Shown here piece by piece: positions 52,090-63,362 of a DNA stretch of 64,000 bases. The notes under the pieces were generated by a model, which was not told the origin of the DNA, searched no databases, and saw nothing but the letters and a program-made list of their open reading frames with translations. Position numbers and translations under genes: made by a program. Every line of letters begins with the position of its first letter. Position 1 is the first letter of the stretch. Source of the DNA: Trichobilharzia regenti (Eukaryota > Platyhelminthes > Trematoda > Strigeidida > Schistosomatidae); the NCBI GenBank assembly GCA_944472135.2, contig OX235263.1:26961379-27025378 (forward strand), given 5' to 3'.

Positions 52090-53208
52090 TTTGTACCAAA
52101 GTACTATTTTCAGAGATTGATTCGGAATTCCATTTTTTGGATGTTTTTCTAAAGAGGAGATCTGATGGTTCTCTTCAAAGATCGATCTACAGGAAACCAA
52201 CATGGAACGGTCAGTACACAAATTTCCATAGCTGGGGCCCTTTAAGAAGAAAGAGAAATCTAATCCATTTCTTATCCTCAAGAATAAGGAGGATATGTTC
52301 AAGTGAAACAATCGATGGGGAACTGGAGCGACTCAGACAAGTTCTCATAAAGAATGGATATCCTCCAAGATTTATCAAGAAAAACACGAAGTTAAGAGAA
52401 AAGCCTGAAAGAATTCAGACGGTGCCGAAGAAACTGCTTTTTATGAGTGTTGAATTTAAAGGTGATACTGCAGCTGCAGTGCGTCGGTGGCATAGCGGTT
52501 AGGACGCTCGCCGGCCATGCACATGGGCCGGGGTTCGATCCCCGGCCGACGCACTCCTTTACCTCACTGGGCCAGAAATAATGCTGGTAAAGGGGAAAGG
52601 TTGGGTTTGAGGCTAGCAACCCCATCCTGTAAAAATATACACTGCTACAGAAACTTCAAACCAATGGCTTGAAGCCCTATGTTCCACTGGGAACGTGAAG
52701 GAAAATTATTATTTATTATTATTTACTGGAGCTGAGATCCAGAAGAATCGCTTATGCAGATCACTGAGGAAAGCCTTCTTTATGGCTGAGGTACGTATCA
52801 GTTTCTACAGCCGACAAATGATCAACAGATGTGTGAAGGATAAGCTGCCGCTTAGAGCCACCTCAGTGTGTGTTTATAAATTCACCTGTTCGTGTGGAGC
52901 TAGTTATATTGGCCACCCTCACAAAGCGCACGCTTTCCAAACGCATCTCTGAACATTATCCGGCATGGTTAGCAAAGGGACAATGCAAGACAATTACTAG
53001 CTCAATTTTCGAGCATTTGGTGAAATCAGGTCACGTAGCTACACCAGAGTCGTTTTTCAACATCATCTACAAAGTAAAGTCTAATGGTACAAAGGGCGTC
53101 AGGTTTCGGCTTTTGTGTATGGCGGAGGCGCTGGCAATTCACCAATACAACCCTGAACTCTGTATACAGAAAAAGTTTGTCCAGTCTCTTATTCTACCTT
53201 GGTCTTAA
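52090..53208 (+). pseudogene. Penelope-like element (RT end and GIY-YIG), split by a SINE
   Basis: 52137-52480 encodes the RT C-terminal region (DVFLKRRSDGSLQRSIYRKPTW, LIHFLSSRIRRICS). After the SINE at 52479-52724 the coding resumes with the endonuclease (YKFTCSCGASYIG at about 52875, KRISEHYPAWL, SSIFEHLVKSGH, AEALAIHQYNPELC), ending at 53208. A frameshift lies near 52920. This is a different PLE lineage from the 29-kb element: it has the CSCGASYIG form of GIY-YIG. Confidence 0.82.
52479..52724 (+). mobile_element. tRNA-headed SINE, full length, nested in PLE
   Basis: The head 52479-52554 folds as a tRNA-like cloverleaf: closing stem GTGCGTCGG/CCGACGCAC and T-arm CCGGGGTTCGATCCCCGG. The body runs to CTTGAAGCCCTATGTTCCAC and a TTA/ATT tail. 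Flanking ACTGCAGCTG (52467-52476) and ACTGGAGCTG (52725-52734) are probable target duplications with one difference. Confidence 0.85.
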
Positions 53209-54015
53209 CCTCTTCACTAATCGTTCCCTGTAAAAAAATTTTGATTTTTCTTTTGTTCTTAAATTTTAATTTTACTTTTAGTTTGCTTTTGCTTGAATAA
53301 TTAGTTCACCATTATTAGTTTCATATACTCCTTTTGTTTATTTTCACGCCCTCTTCACACTTGTTAAATTAACACTCAACTACCACCTTTATTCTCACTC
53401 AAGAGCAATTTTAACCTTATCAAACTTCTATCTTTGTTCTGTGGAGTACCATGTAATTTACAACTTTTAATTTTCACTTCTAAAGCCACTTCTGAGTAAT
53501 TATATCAATTATGTCACCCCCCCTATTACTCAATAATAGACCACTATACATTTTTCTAAGTATAAATACGACTGTACAGCCAGCCTCTGAAGATGATTTC
53601 ATCGATAAAGAAAATTTTCTTGGCTGAATCTGTCTTTTAATTTCTTCATGACTCAATGGGTATTTTTCGTGAAATAAAGCTATTATTATTTAGAAAAAAA
53701 TTAGTAAATCATGCATGTTTCTACAATCTGGTGCAAAGTTAAACAGTTCAGTTTGCCAGGAAAGGTATCCAAGTTATGTGGACATCTTGTGGATTATTCA
53801 TATATCTGATTCTCAAGAGACTGGTTCACTGCTGTTCTCTTCGTCTGTAACTTCACTCAATGGAGGTGTATTACCCACCTTAGATCTCTGAGAAATACAT
53901 TCTTACACTTCATAGTGTTGTAGTTATCTGCATATTTGCAGAAGACTCTTTGAGGTTATATATGTAAAGTAGTACTTAGCTCTGAACTTTGCAAACGACT
54001 TCTCCAGTGTTACAT
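53209..54015. other. Unassigned, first part probable PLE 3' region
   Basis: AT-rich. CCAGCCTCTGAAGATGATTT (53581) and ATAAAGCTATTATTATT (53676) look like an element 3' end. No gene after that. Confidence 0.35.
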
Positions 54016-54019
54016 AAAA

Positions 54020-54660
54020 CCGAAGATCTACAGGCAAAAATCAACAAGTTGTCTGAAGAGGTAGACAGCCAGCGAGGAAAAAACTTCAGGTGAACACTCG
54101 AGAAGACAAAGATTATGAAGACGTCCTACTGGCCAAAAACAACAACAACAAGCACCAATCACTATCAGTGGCAGACATTTGAAAGAAGTTGTTTCTTTTA
54201 CCTACTACGTCGCTGGCATGGATGAGAATGTCGAACCCAACGGGAACGGAAAAGGTAAGATGGGCCTTCATTACTTCGATATCAGTCTAGAAATCTACAG
54301 GCTACTGCAAACTTTTATCAACAATCGCCTTCAACAGCTTGATATTAACGATTAGATAGTGAGAAAGTATTAGAAACGAGGGACTGCGGTAACGATCTTA
54401 TTGCCCAGCAAACATTTCGAAGAAAATGAAGATGAATCGAACAGACGCTTAACAGGGCGTAGATTGACATTATGTAGCAAACCCTCCGAGAGGACGCGAA
54501 TGGGAAACAACAGGCCGGGTGTCCGAATGTAGCATGGAGGAGATCGTGTCAAAAGGAGGCGACAGCTTATGGATGAATGCACAAAGCAGGATGAAATTAG
54601 AGAGGGGGTGCATTTAAAGCCCTCTGTCCCACTCGGGACCAAAGGGAACAATATATTTAA
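54020..54660 (+). pseudogene. RTE-like LINE, 5'-truncated
   Basis: CTACAGGCAAAAATCAACAAG starts the RT thumb region. Worn codons run to GGAGATCGTGTCAAAAGGAG and the RTE 3' tail AGCCCTCTGTCCCACTCGGG (54618). Frames are broken. Confidence 0.6.
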
Positions 54661-54839
54661 TAGATAACATGTAATATGGTGAATATTGAGTTTGAGAAGA
54701 CTTATGAAGAAAAATAATTCAAACAGTTGTCGGAGTTAGAGCTGTATCCTTTCGTGAGGAGTGATTAGTGCTTGAAGGTGTAGAGTAATTATTGCTGTAT
54801 TCAAGAAAAACGTGCATTATTACTCTGGCCTAAATGATT

Positions 54840-55065
54840 TACATTTGTGTCTATGCTTCAGTGGTAGAATGCTTGCCAACACTCATGTAATCAGGGGTTC
54901 GAACCCTAGCCAGAGCACTGTTAACCCTCACGGAGCTGGTAGTAAGGCGAGAAGAGACAGAACGTTGGGCGTGAGGCTGGAAACTCCACCCAGTGACAGA
55001 ATAACATTACTTCCGCTTCAAGCTCTACGATGCACTCAGGAAGTCAAAAACAAAAAATAAATGAT
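54840..55065 (+). mobile_element. SINE with tRNA-Gly-like head
   Basis: CTTCAGTGGTAGAATGCTTG and GGGGTTCGAACCCTAGCC copy the D-arm and T-arm of tRNA-Gly. The body then matches the other SINE (GTGAGGCTGGAAACTCC, CTTCAAGCTCTACGATGCAC), followed by an A-rich tail. It links the SINE head to tRNA-Gly. Confidence 0.65.
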
Positions 55066-55176
55066 AAATAAGTTGATTCTTAGGTTATCCTTTATAATCT
55101 GCATAGCGAAAATACCCATTCAGACATTTCGAAGACCATAAGTATTATTTTCGATAAATTTCTCCTCCACCTCTAC

Positions 55177-55353
<177 letters not shown>

Positions 55354-56394
55354 GTAAACCATTCAGTAATCGCGATTAACAATATTGGTTTTTTTAAGCT
55401 ACACGAAATTGTCAAGATCCGTGGAAATACATTTCAATAAAGATGAATAAGTAACAGTACTCTTAAAAGTAGAATATTCAAGAGAATATAAAATAAAATT
55501 AGGAAAATTTACAAAGTAAGTAAAGCGTCTGAACCAATTTCTTATCTGGACACAGGTTGGAATTCCTAATGTAGACTCCTACAGCCAGCCTCAGCAATAT
55601 GTAATAGACGAACTGTTGAGCTAAAATTAAACTTAGTTGGTATACAGTAGATGACTTTGAAAGTCGCTTTGTTTCTAGCAATTTTGTGTTCTATATCTAC
55701 GAGATGCTGCAGTATAGAACAATGAATGGACTTTGTTTCTACCTTATTTAACCACGCAGGAAGGTATTCGGAAATTTGACGATAAACACGTCTAATTTTA
55801 ATACCAGCCCAGCTTTACATTTTCATCCAATATAATCCACGTTTTCAATAGTTGATATCTATCTCTCTGAGTGACTTGTGGCACATGATTTATGATCACT
55901 ATATTTTATAACCTTCATAATTATTTCACTCAATCAACCCATCATCCTGAATATTACGACAAAATTATCAGGTTTTTTTCAAATTTTGATTTACCTACTA
56001 AATTAAATTTAAGTAGTAGGATTAAATAACACGAAGTTGTAGAATTATGAGATGTTTTAAATTCTAATGAGGAAACATTTTTAACAGTTGAAATAAATCG
56101 GAAAAAAGATTTTGAGATTCCTAATCACTTTAAAGTATACTTTGACAAAGATCTTGAAGATATGGCCGACGGAATGATAAAACTACCATCAATTTTATAA
56201 TCGTTAGAATTAGAATAATATGGAAAGATTTGAAATATACAACTTACTATTGTTGATAACTAAATTCGATATAATTTTGGCTACGGAATACCATAAATAT
56301 CCACAGTTTAAGTATCTAGTAAAGAAAGAAGGTGAAGATATTCCGTTAATAATAGTGATATACAATATTTTATAATAATAAAGGTATCCGGATG
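55354..56394. other. Unassigned stretch
   Basis: No continuous frame or known repeat; 55980-56240 contains Lys/Asp/Phe-rich open pieces without motif on the plus strand. I cannot name it. Confidence 0.35.
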
Positions 56395-56427
56395 AAGCTC
56401 TATATTCCTCTAGGAACTAAAGGAAAC

Positions 56428-56477
<50 letters not shown>

Positions 56478-56492
56478 TAATAATAATAATAA
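56395..56492 (+). repeat. SINE/LINE 3' tail with AAT microsatellite
   Basis: GAAGCTCTATATTCCTCTAG, GGAACTAAAGGAAACAATAA and about 20 AAT units; the same tail closes the SINE and RTE families in this window. Confidence 0.6.
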
Positions 56493-56925
56493 AGGCATCA
56501 GTTTTTCATCGAACAAAGTGGCATAGCCGAGTAATTTGAAAAATTAAACTGGAGGTTTCAAAATGCCTCACTATTGGATATTGTTCAATATATCCGTTAG
56601 TTCCTCAGAACCAGTACAAGTGCATCCATGAATTATCTAGGGTAGCCTTATTCAATGTTAATTGACTAGGGGCACTTTCTTCACGAATTCTCGAAAAATT
56701 TATTTAGTGGAGACAGAGTGTACATGATTACTTATTCCAAACATTTTGCAGAGTGCTGCTTTCAACCAAAAGTCACAATTACATATTTTCTTTGTAACAA
56801 ATTAAGAAACGTATGTTTATGTTACATTCTCTAATAAACATCATTTTCAGCCCTGATCATATACTGACATCAGTTACAGAGCCAGTAAAAATGGCTAGTA
56901 GTCCCAGACACTTGTTTCGTCCCCT
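56493..56925. other. Unassigned stretch
   Basis: No gene or repeat recognised. Confidence 0.35.
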
Positions 56926-56927
56926 TT

Positions 56928-57226
56928 AGGACTCTTAAGAGGTACAAACCCATAGTTCTGACAGAGCTCGAAACCGGGACCTTGAGGTTATACCTGGTTT
57001 CACCAACGCTGAGGAGTCTTAAATAAAGACGAAATAACTCTCCAGTACTCCCTGCAAGTTTTCAGTGGTGCTCAAGGGAATTTGATTCATAATCAATGTT
57101 CAATGCAATCAAATCCACGCAGTCATACACTTGGAAACTAATCAGGTGCTCACCAGCGACTGGCTACAGGATGAAGTCAGTGAAGTCCTAGTGGTAATTC
57201 GTGATCAATGAACTGCACTAAGTTAG
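56928..57226 (+). mobile_element. Sm-alpha-type SINE, rearranged
   Basis: Its 3' part (hammerhead to CTCAAGGGAATTTGATTC) is followed by the element's 5' part (57140-57226: ACTAATCAGGTGCTCACC to GTGATCAATG). This order suggests two copies head to tail or a circular permutation. A second SINE class follows at 57227, and the Sm-alpha head resumes near 57500. Confidence 0.6.
57003..57052 (+). ncRNA. Hammerhead ribozyme with compensated stem II
   Basis: CTGAGGA (57009-57015), stem II GTCTT/AAGAC and GAAA (57031-57034) are intact. The triplet before CAGTACTCC reads CTC instead of GTC, and the stem I upstream strand is changed. Compared with GTCC/GGAC in the 30.6-kb copy, the stem II pair has changed on both sides. 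Confidence 0.6.
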
Positions 57227-57440
57227 GCTTAGTGGGTCAGGACGCTCGCCGACCATTCAGGTGGTCTGGAGTTCGATCCCCGGCCGACGCACTCCTTTAC
57301 CTCACTAAGCCAGAAATAAAAGCTGGTAAAGAATAAAGGTTGGGGATGAGGCTAGCAACCCCATCCTGTAAAAACTAAACACTGCTCCGGAAGCTTGAAG
57401 TCCTATGTTCCACTGTGAATTTTAAGGAATAAAAAAGTGG
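57227..57440 (+). mobile_element. tRNA-headed SINE, 5' end trimmed
   Basis: TCAGGACGCTCGCCGACCAT and GGAGTTCGATCCCCGGCCGA head, CTCCTTTACCTCACTAAGCC body, CTTGAAGTCCTATGTTCCAC tail. The first 15 or so bases of the head are altered. It lies inside Sm-alpha sequence. Confidence 0.75.
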
Positions 57441-57469
57441 GGAGTGCTATATATTTCATGAAGTGCTAG

Positions 57470-57610
57470 GAGTTATGACTGGTTGGCTATTGCATTCTAT
57501 CCCAGCAGCGGAACGGTATACCTGCTCACCTGGTGATATGAAAGTCCTGGGTTCGAACCCTGACAGTAGGGCTATTGGTATGTGAAATACTCGCAAAAGT
57601 AATCGATTGA
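57470..57610 (+). mobile_element. Sm-alpha-type SINE head fragment
   Basis: CCCAGCAGCGGAACGGTATA and box-B-like GGGTTCGAACCCTGAC (57550). The ribozyme region is no longer recognisable (TATGTGAAATACTC). Confidence 0.55.
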
Positions 57611-58105
57611 AACAAAGTTAACAAGTGAAGTTATGCATGCAATACTATGAAGGAGTATTTATTGGCATCTGTATATTGAAGCATACAACTTACCTTGGTA
57701 TAGATAAATCAGGCATAAAATAAGGCCATTGAAGAAGTAGAACAGATATCTCTTGTGGAACAAACAAACAGAAGAAAGGAGCTAATTTAATGCATGCAAT
57801 ATGTGATAAGATAGTGTTTAATAAATCATGATTTTTTGGGAGGCATTATGGAGTGTTACAGGGTGTCTACAAGTGGAGTAAATGTACTACAAATAAAACT
57901 GGCAATTGGGGCTACCTAATGTACGTAACATAGAATAGTTTTCCTTTACTGGTTACATGAGGCTGAAACTAGAATTAATAAACTGGGTGTTTAAAACAAT
58001 TAGTCCCCTTTATAAATTTGGATAGCGTTATTACAAGACGAAGATGATCTGAAAAATGTGATATATTTGCGCAATACATTTCGAGCAATCTGATCACACA
58101 TTTAC
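57611..58105. other. Unassigned stretch
   Basis: AT-rich. CATTTCGAGCAATCTGATCA at 58077 loosely resembles the PLE hairpin motif. No gene. Confidence 0.3.
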
Positions 58106-58109
58106 TAAC

Positions 58110-58485
58110 CCTTACAAACCAAACTCTAGAAAATTAATCTGATGCTCGCTAGTGACTTGCTACAGGATGGAGTTTCCTGGAGTTCTAGTGAGAAGTTGTG
58201 ACCAATGAGGTCCAATTAGATGTCACGTGTGTGGATGGATGCCTCATCAACGACAATGGTTGGGGTCGCGCTAAATCACGAATTGGTAGAAGTTAAAATT
58301 CATGAGCTATTGAATCGGGTCCCAGTGGCTGAATGGTATACGAGCTTGCCTTGTAACCGGAAGGTTCTGGGTTCGAATCCCGGTGGGTGCGTACTGCTGA
58401 TGATTTCCAAACTAGGATGAAACAGCAGCTGCCTAGCACTCCCTGGTTGTTTTTTAATGGTTCTCTAACTCATATCAATCCGTGA
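58110..58485 (+). mobile_element. Sm-alpha-type SINE, longest copy
   Basis: It runs from AATTAATCTGATGCTCGCTA through TTCTAGTGAGAAGTTGTGAC, CGGGTCCCAGTGGCTGAATG, box B GGGTTCGAATCCC (58370) and the hammerhead to GGTTCTCTAACTCATATCA. About 370 bases; best preserved head of the copies here. Confidence 0.8.
58390..58444 (+). ncRNA. Hammerhead ribozyme with intact stem I upstream strand
   Basis: GTACTG then CTGATGA (58397-58403) and GAAA (58419-58422) are intact. Stem II is reduced to about three pairs (TCC/GGA). The expected GTC has become GCC and the pairing strand reads TAGCAC. Probably inactive, but it shows the ancestral stem I strand. Confidence 0.55.
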
Positions 58486-58603
58486 TCAACTCGTAAAAAC
58501 ATAACTAACCCTTACAAACCAAACTACAGAAAATTTGGTAGTCAAGCCGATATATTTGAAAAACATTAAGGGCAATTAAATGACACAAAGTGACAAAAAA
58601 GAT

Positions 58604-58891
58604 TTAAGAATAATTAACACAAACGTTTGGTAATCTAATCAAATAAGGATTACCAAGGTAGGTTAAGAGCAATATTAAACTGTTTTTGAGTACACAGGGG
58701 GCAGGGGCGGGGGGCTTAAGTTTATAAATAGCAATAGCCTCGGCGTATTTCGGTAAGCGCACTTGACCGTTTTTATAGATGATCTTAAAGGGTGAGTAAA
58801 CATCAGTCTTATGGTTCATCTCGATTAGATGTTTAGCTATAGACGAAGTTGGTAGTCTGACACCTGCATCTATTGGTTTTTCACAATTCAT
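58604..58891 (-). pseudogene. Penelope-like element, GIY-YIG C-terminal end
   Basis: The 95-codon frame SSIAKHLIEMNHKTDVYSPF to YAEAIAIYKLKP matches the end of the PLE endonuclease at 53.0-53.2 kb (SSIFEHLVKSGH, AEALAIHQYNP). The catalytic part is missing. Confidence 0.7.
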
Positions 58892-59570
58892 TTGTTTTTA
58901 TAGCCATTTTAGGATGTGCTCTCCCACCCTCACATACAAAGCGCCATTACTCCTCCCTATGCATGTGTGTCCACATACACACACAAACACACACGAGAAT
59001 AGGTAAATTGTGTGCACTTTTGAGGTTTGAAGTGAAGAATATTTTTAGCTCTTTCGACAATTACAAGCTGGGCTGCATAATAGGTTCTACGGAGTCATAG
59101 TTAAAGAGAACATCTACTGCACGTCAGCTAAAGGTATCTAGTAAATTGTGAATTAGACAGAGAGGAGGTCATAACTTCAGCTATTGATCATCTTTATGTA
59201 ACAAATAACAATAATGCTGTGGTATTTAGCTACACCCGAAAGCATAAAGCAGTTGCTAATCATTCAGTATAATCCAGAATGAGCAGTTTGTCGGGTTTTG
59301 GAGCTCGTCATCTGGATGTGCCTACCATCCCTAGTGAAACTCGAACCTTTAACCTATCATTTCAAACAGCAGACTTTCCGTGGAAACAGCATGAATCTTT
59401 GCAGATTATAGGTACATCCAACTGATAAGTCCTGAAGAGAACGAAATTAGCATTCTGCATTACACTGCCAATCACAATCCAAAAAATAATGTCACATTAA
59501 TCTACAGACATCGTACTAGCAGCCGATATATCAACAGAATTTAATTGGAGAAGTTATTACTATTTCTTTG
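58892..59570. other. Unassigned, with CA microsatellite
   Basis: Short CACA-type repeats near 58978-58998. No gene recognised. Confidence 0.35.
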
Positions 59571-59571
59571 A

Positions 59572-59650
59572 GTTTCAAGTAAAATATAGGGCTTCAACAA
59601 CACACCTCCAATTTCTTCTACTTTATGCTGCTCTCTTCAGTCCTCCTCTG
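59572..59650 (-). repeat. RTE-like LINE 3' tail
   Basis: TAGGGCTTCAACAACACACC is the complement of the tail of the RTE copies at 45.1 and 62.1 kb. About 80 bases remain. Confidence 0.5.
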
Positions 59651-59729
59651 GGCTTCAGACTGGCTAGAAGACCAGCAAGCTATCAAATTAGGCTATGATG
59701 ACTTGAACAAATAGATTGAATTATATTTC

Positions 59730-59905
59730 AAAAGTACAGTGGCATGGAGGAGATCGTGAGAGTTGCAAGAGGAGATAAGAGATCATGGGCAATCGTGGAC
59801 CCAACTGAAGAGGACAGCTAAAAGCAGAAGAAAGTGGAGGGGTGTTGTTTAAGCCCTTCCTATGTTCCACTCGGAACCCAACGGAATAATAATGATAATA
59901 ATATT
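59730..59905 (+). pseudogene. RTE-like LINE 3' end
   Basis: Plus-strand codons GDHGQSWTQL-like and RRKWRGVV end the RTE ORF. The tail CTATGTTCCACTCGGAACCC and an AAT microsatellite follow. It is opposite in orientation to the tail at 59.57 kb. Confidence 0.65.
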
Positions 59906-60585
59906 TCAAAATTTTATGTGGAAAGCGATCTGCTTTGCACTATATGATGTGAATGGAACATTCAATAGGTGGTTATTTTGATGACATATTTGCTACATTT
60001 ATTGAAATCACTCGTCAGTAAAGTGTGATTGCGGTAAAAAGAAGCTACTGCTTATAAAGATATTTATAATATAACTTACCGAGTATATTAGAACTTTCAA
60101 CATATTGAAGAAGTTTACTGCCACCGGAACTGAGGCTACAAAAATACACCAAAATTTATTTCCAGTGATAAAACATGTTAATCTCTTTTTGAATGGAAAT
60201 ATTCACAACATTATTGGATTTATATTTTTAAATACATAGAATACTTTATATAATAATATATTTTGCATTTTACTGTAAATATGGTTCAAGCTAACAAATC
60301 CGATAACTTTCGCTGGATCAACACTTACTTGAAAGACGAGATCTCATCATACTGAGCAAAACTGATTAAAGATATTTTGTGAACATATGTTGGGTTTTCA
60401 CCATACATGCTAGATAGGGTTGAAGGTGAACCGTTAATATTTTTTTTGTCTAAAATTAATTTCTCCTCCATTAGTGTTTTACTTCTTCTAAGTTCAGAAA
60501 CCTGGCGTCCACACAAAGTTCCTAGTCTTACTGTGAATGTAACCGGTGGAAAAATAGGAATATTTTCATTCTTTTAATGTTGTAT
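59906..60585. other. Unassigned stretch
   Basis: AT-rich; no gene recognised. Confidence 0.35.
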
Positions 60586-60589
60586 TATT

Positions 60590-60745
60590 GTTAGATGATT
60601 GGAGAAAATTGGTGGGAAGCCCTGGATCTAGCTTTTGTTCGCTTTGGCACTCATCAACAAGGCGTATACATATTCTTCCAGGAACCCATGTCTCCCTGTT
60701 GTACAGTCAGAGGCGTTACCATTGAGCTATTTCGCCTGGTTGCCG
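60590..60745 (-). mobile_element. Possible tRNA-derived SINE head
   Basis: On the minus strand GGCGAAATAGCTCAATGGTA fits box A of a tRNA, followed about 35 bases on by GGGTTCC, a poor box B. No second copy is seen here. The plus-strand open frame across it (60595-60789) is probably chance. Confidence 0.3.
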
Positions 60746-61080
60746 AGCTCCTGTATGACTGTAAAGGACACTTTCTGATTGAGCCCTAGAATAATGACCA
60801 ATATCACGAGTCTAGTCTATGCCATTTGTGCAGACTGAATTCTACCAGTCAAGTTTCCTGCTGTGTGACCAGCATTCTAGGTGACTCGTCATCACAATGT
60901 ACTCTGAATTGTAGTTGTTGTTGTTGTATGGTTGAAGGCAATCGTCAGGAAGCCTTGGACTCTACAGTCGCTTTACAACTAACATGGTTCACAAAAATAA
61001 AATAGAATGCATGACAATAACTCAGTCATAATGAAACAAAAGTGCATACTAATGACCAGTCATATTTGAATAGGTCAAGT
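60746..61080. other. Unassigned stretch
   Basis: A short TTG repeat near 60916. No gene. Confidence 0.3.
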
Positions 61081-61083
61081 AGT

Positions 61084-61440
61084 TCATGGTGGGCTAAGGT
61101 TGAAGTTTATTGTTTTTTGTACATATAATTTAGGATGTATGTGATTAATCCCTAAAGTGCTTCCATCACCTTCAATAACCAGTCTTGAATTAGAGTTATG
61201 TGATGAGATAGTTGTTAAGCTGTCATTAATATTGATTTTATGACCTGACATTAATAAGTGTTTTGCAATGGATGATGCTGGATTTCCATTCGGATTAATT
61301 CCGTTGAAACTTTCTATGCAATTTAACAACCATTTTGGAACGTGTTTCTTTGACGACATTGGAACATTCCGTTGGCTGCACCTATATAGATGTCCCCGCA
61401 ACTGCAGGTGAACTTGCAAATACAGTCTGAAGTAGAGTCC
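61084..61440 (-). pseudogene. Penelope-like element, GIY-YIG region
   Basis: The minus strand from 61440 reads the CSCGDIYIG-like core (near 61400, in a shifted frame), KHVPKWLLNCIESFNG, SSIAKHLLMSGHKIN and HPKLYVQKTI in PLE order. A frameshift separates the core from the rest. Confidence 0.7.
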
Positions 61441-61985
61441 ACAGAATTTAGCGTTTTAATCGTAGGTACAATGATCGAAAATGTTCGAAATATGAGAGAA
61501 ATAGATGCGGCGTAGAATGTGCTCTTGATGTCTAACCGAAGTCTTTGGGCTGTTAACTGTTTAATTTGATCACCCTTGAGTTGTATTTTAATAAAGATAG
61601 CTTTCTTTGATAAGGAAGCTGTTTTTTCAAGATGTGGTTTATCCTTACTGTGACAATTGATAAAGGTTTCTGGATAACTATTAGCTGATAAAATTGAATG
61701 GATGTGCCATCCATTAATGTGTCGCTAGTACATGTTTTGTGGCCTTTTAAAACAAACACTTCACAAGGGAACGTTTATACTGGATAGCAATAAAACCAGT
61801 GAAATGAAAATATTGTCTTATTCAGATTTATATACTGTGATTAATTGTGTATATTTTATGAATGATCTGTGTAACCTAATATCTAGCCATTTCGTATTTA
61901 TTTGTGTTTATAATTTTATCTATGATTTGTCACCATTATTAGCTTCTAATTCAACATGGAATATACCTCAACCCATTGGTTTATT
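61441..61985. other. Unassigned, may include more PLE sequence
   Basis: The minus strand near 61560-61700 could belong to the PLE RT C-terminal region, but stops are frequent. No host gene seen. Confidence 0.3.
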
Positions 61986-61987
61986 CC

Positions 61988-62062
61988 TTCACGTTCCCAC
62001 TGGAGCATAGGGCTTCAAGCTAGGCCTGTGAAGTTTCTGTAGCATTGGTGTTTATTTTTACG
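61988..62062 (-). repeat. SINE 3' tail fragment
   Basis: CACGTTCCCACTGGAGCATA and GTTTCTGTAGCATTGGTG are the complement of the 3' end of the tRNA-headed SINE. Confidence 0.6.
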
Positions 62063-62084
62063 GGATTTATGATTATTCTTATTC

Positions 62085-63362
62085 CTTAGGGTTCCAAGTG
62101 GAACATAGGGTTTCAACAATAAATCTCCACTCTGTTCTATTTTATGACATCTTCTTCAGCAGCTGGCTAGCTGCACAACCAACATTAATTTCTCATCTCC
62201 TCTCCGTCACACTATCACCTCCGTGTCACTACCGCACCGATCATCCACTTGTCGCTCCCTGTTCAGATTCCACTCAAGCAACGGCCTGCGCTGAACGCGA
62301 TATCATTTGACGTTTTTCTCAACGTATGTTCGATTCATATCCATTTTCTCCTACATTTTTTTAAGCAATCGGCTCTAGCTTGTTGGTTTGTTGCCAGGGT
62401 TTCTTGCTTCCAATTCTTTCTGACCGGCTGGCTGACCATTGGATCTTCAGTATGGAACCAGCTAAAGGGGAGGCTGTTGATAAAGGTTTAAAGTGCCTTG
62501 TTAGAAAGTGTTTTCGTGGCACGTTGGTCGAGTTTCGAGCCCGTGTAGAAGCACTGACTAACTTCACATTTGTTTTGTAAATCCGAATCTTGTTGTTTAT
62601 GCTGCTGAGTTAGTGCAGAAGATTTCCCAAATGGCTTCAGATTGACGAAGAAGTATCCCGCCTTCCCAATTTTGACGTCTTTACCCATTTTCACCTGTGA
62701 TGGCAACCATGCTTCCTAGATAAGTTGAGGACCGTTGGTTGGTTATTTGCATTACCTCCGTCTTCTTTATATTCACCTGGAATCCCGTCTTCGCTGGCTG
62801 TTTTTCCAGCCAGTTTGTTGCTTTTCGCCTGCAATTTTTCGGGTTTTTGTGATATTAGACATGCATCATCTGCAAAATCCATATTTTCTCGAGTCTTCTC
62901 ATTGGTCCACTATATTCCTTTCTTCTCACTGCCCACAGTCTAACGCATAATCCAATCTACCACAATTAGGAATAGCATTGTTGGTGACGATAGGCAGACT
63001 TGCCTCACTACTGTATTCATTAAGAACGCCTCTCTGAGATTTCCGCTGTGGATCACCTGACACGTGGCATTGTCATATGACCATATGCTGGATGAGGTTG
63101 ATAAAGATTTCGGCACTGCACGCCGTAGTGTTGAAGTGGTTTCCGAACTGCTTCTGGATCAATGTTGTTGAAGGCCTTTGTGAAGTCGATGACCTTGAAG
63201 TACAGGTATGACTGCCATTCTATACTCTGTTCTGTGATGACGATGTGTAGAGTTGCGGTTTGATCAGCAGATGATTTGCCTTTCCTGAAACCAGCTTGTT
63301 CCTGTGGGTGGCGGAGTTCTGCATCCAGTGTATCTTTCATTTTTTTCAAGAATGACACCGCC
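62085..63362 (-). pseudogene. RTE-like LINE, 5'-truncated
   Basis: Minus strand: RT start (63358-63053: EQAGFRKGKSSADQTATLHI, FTKAFNNID), palm (62882-62691: DFADDACLIS, active-site motif kept), thumb (62706-62361, broken) and a 3' end with the tail GTTCCACTTGGAACCCTAAG at 62090-62110. Cut at about 63362 in the early RT; frameshifts occur between pieces. Best-preserved RTE copy in the window. Confidence 0.78.

Noticed and set aside
52479..52554. Functional tRNA gene
   Set aside because: The cloverleaf is good, but it continues directly into a SINE body and tail, is flanked by target duplications and sits inside a PLE coding region; other copies are decayed.
60595..60789. Protein-coding gene of 64 codons
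   Set aside because: It overlaps a tRNA-like segment on the other strand, has no splice context and no motif.
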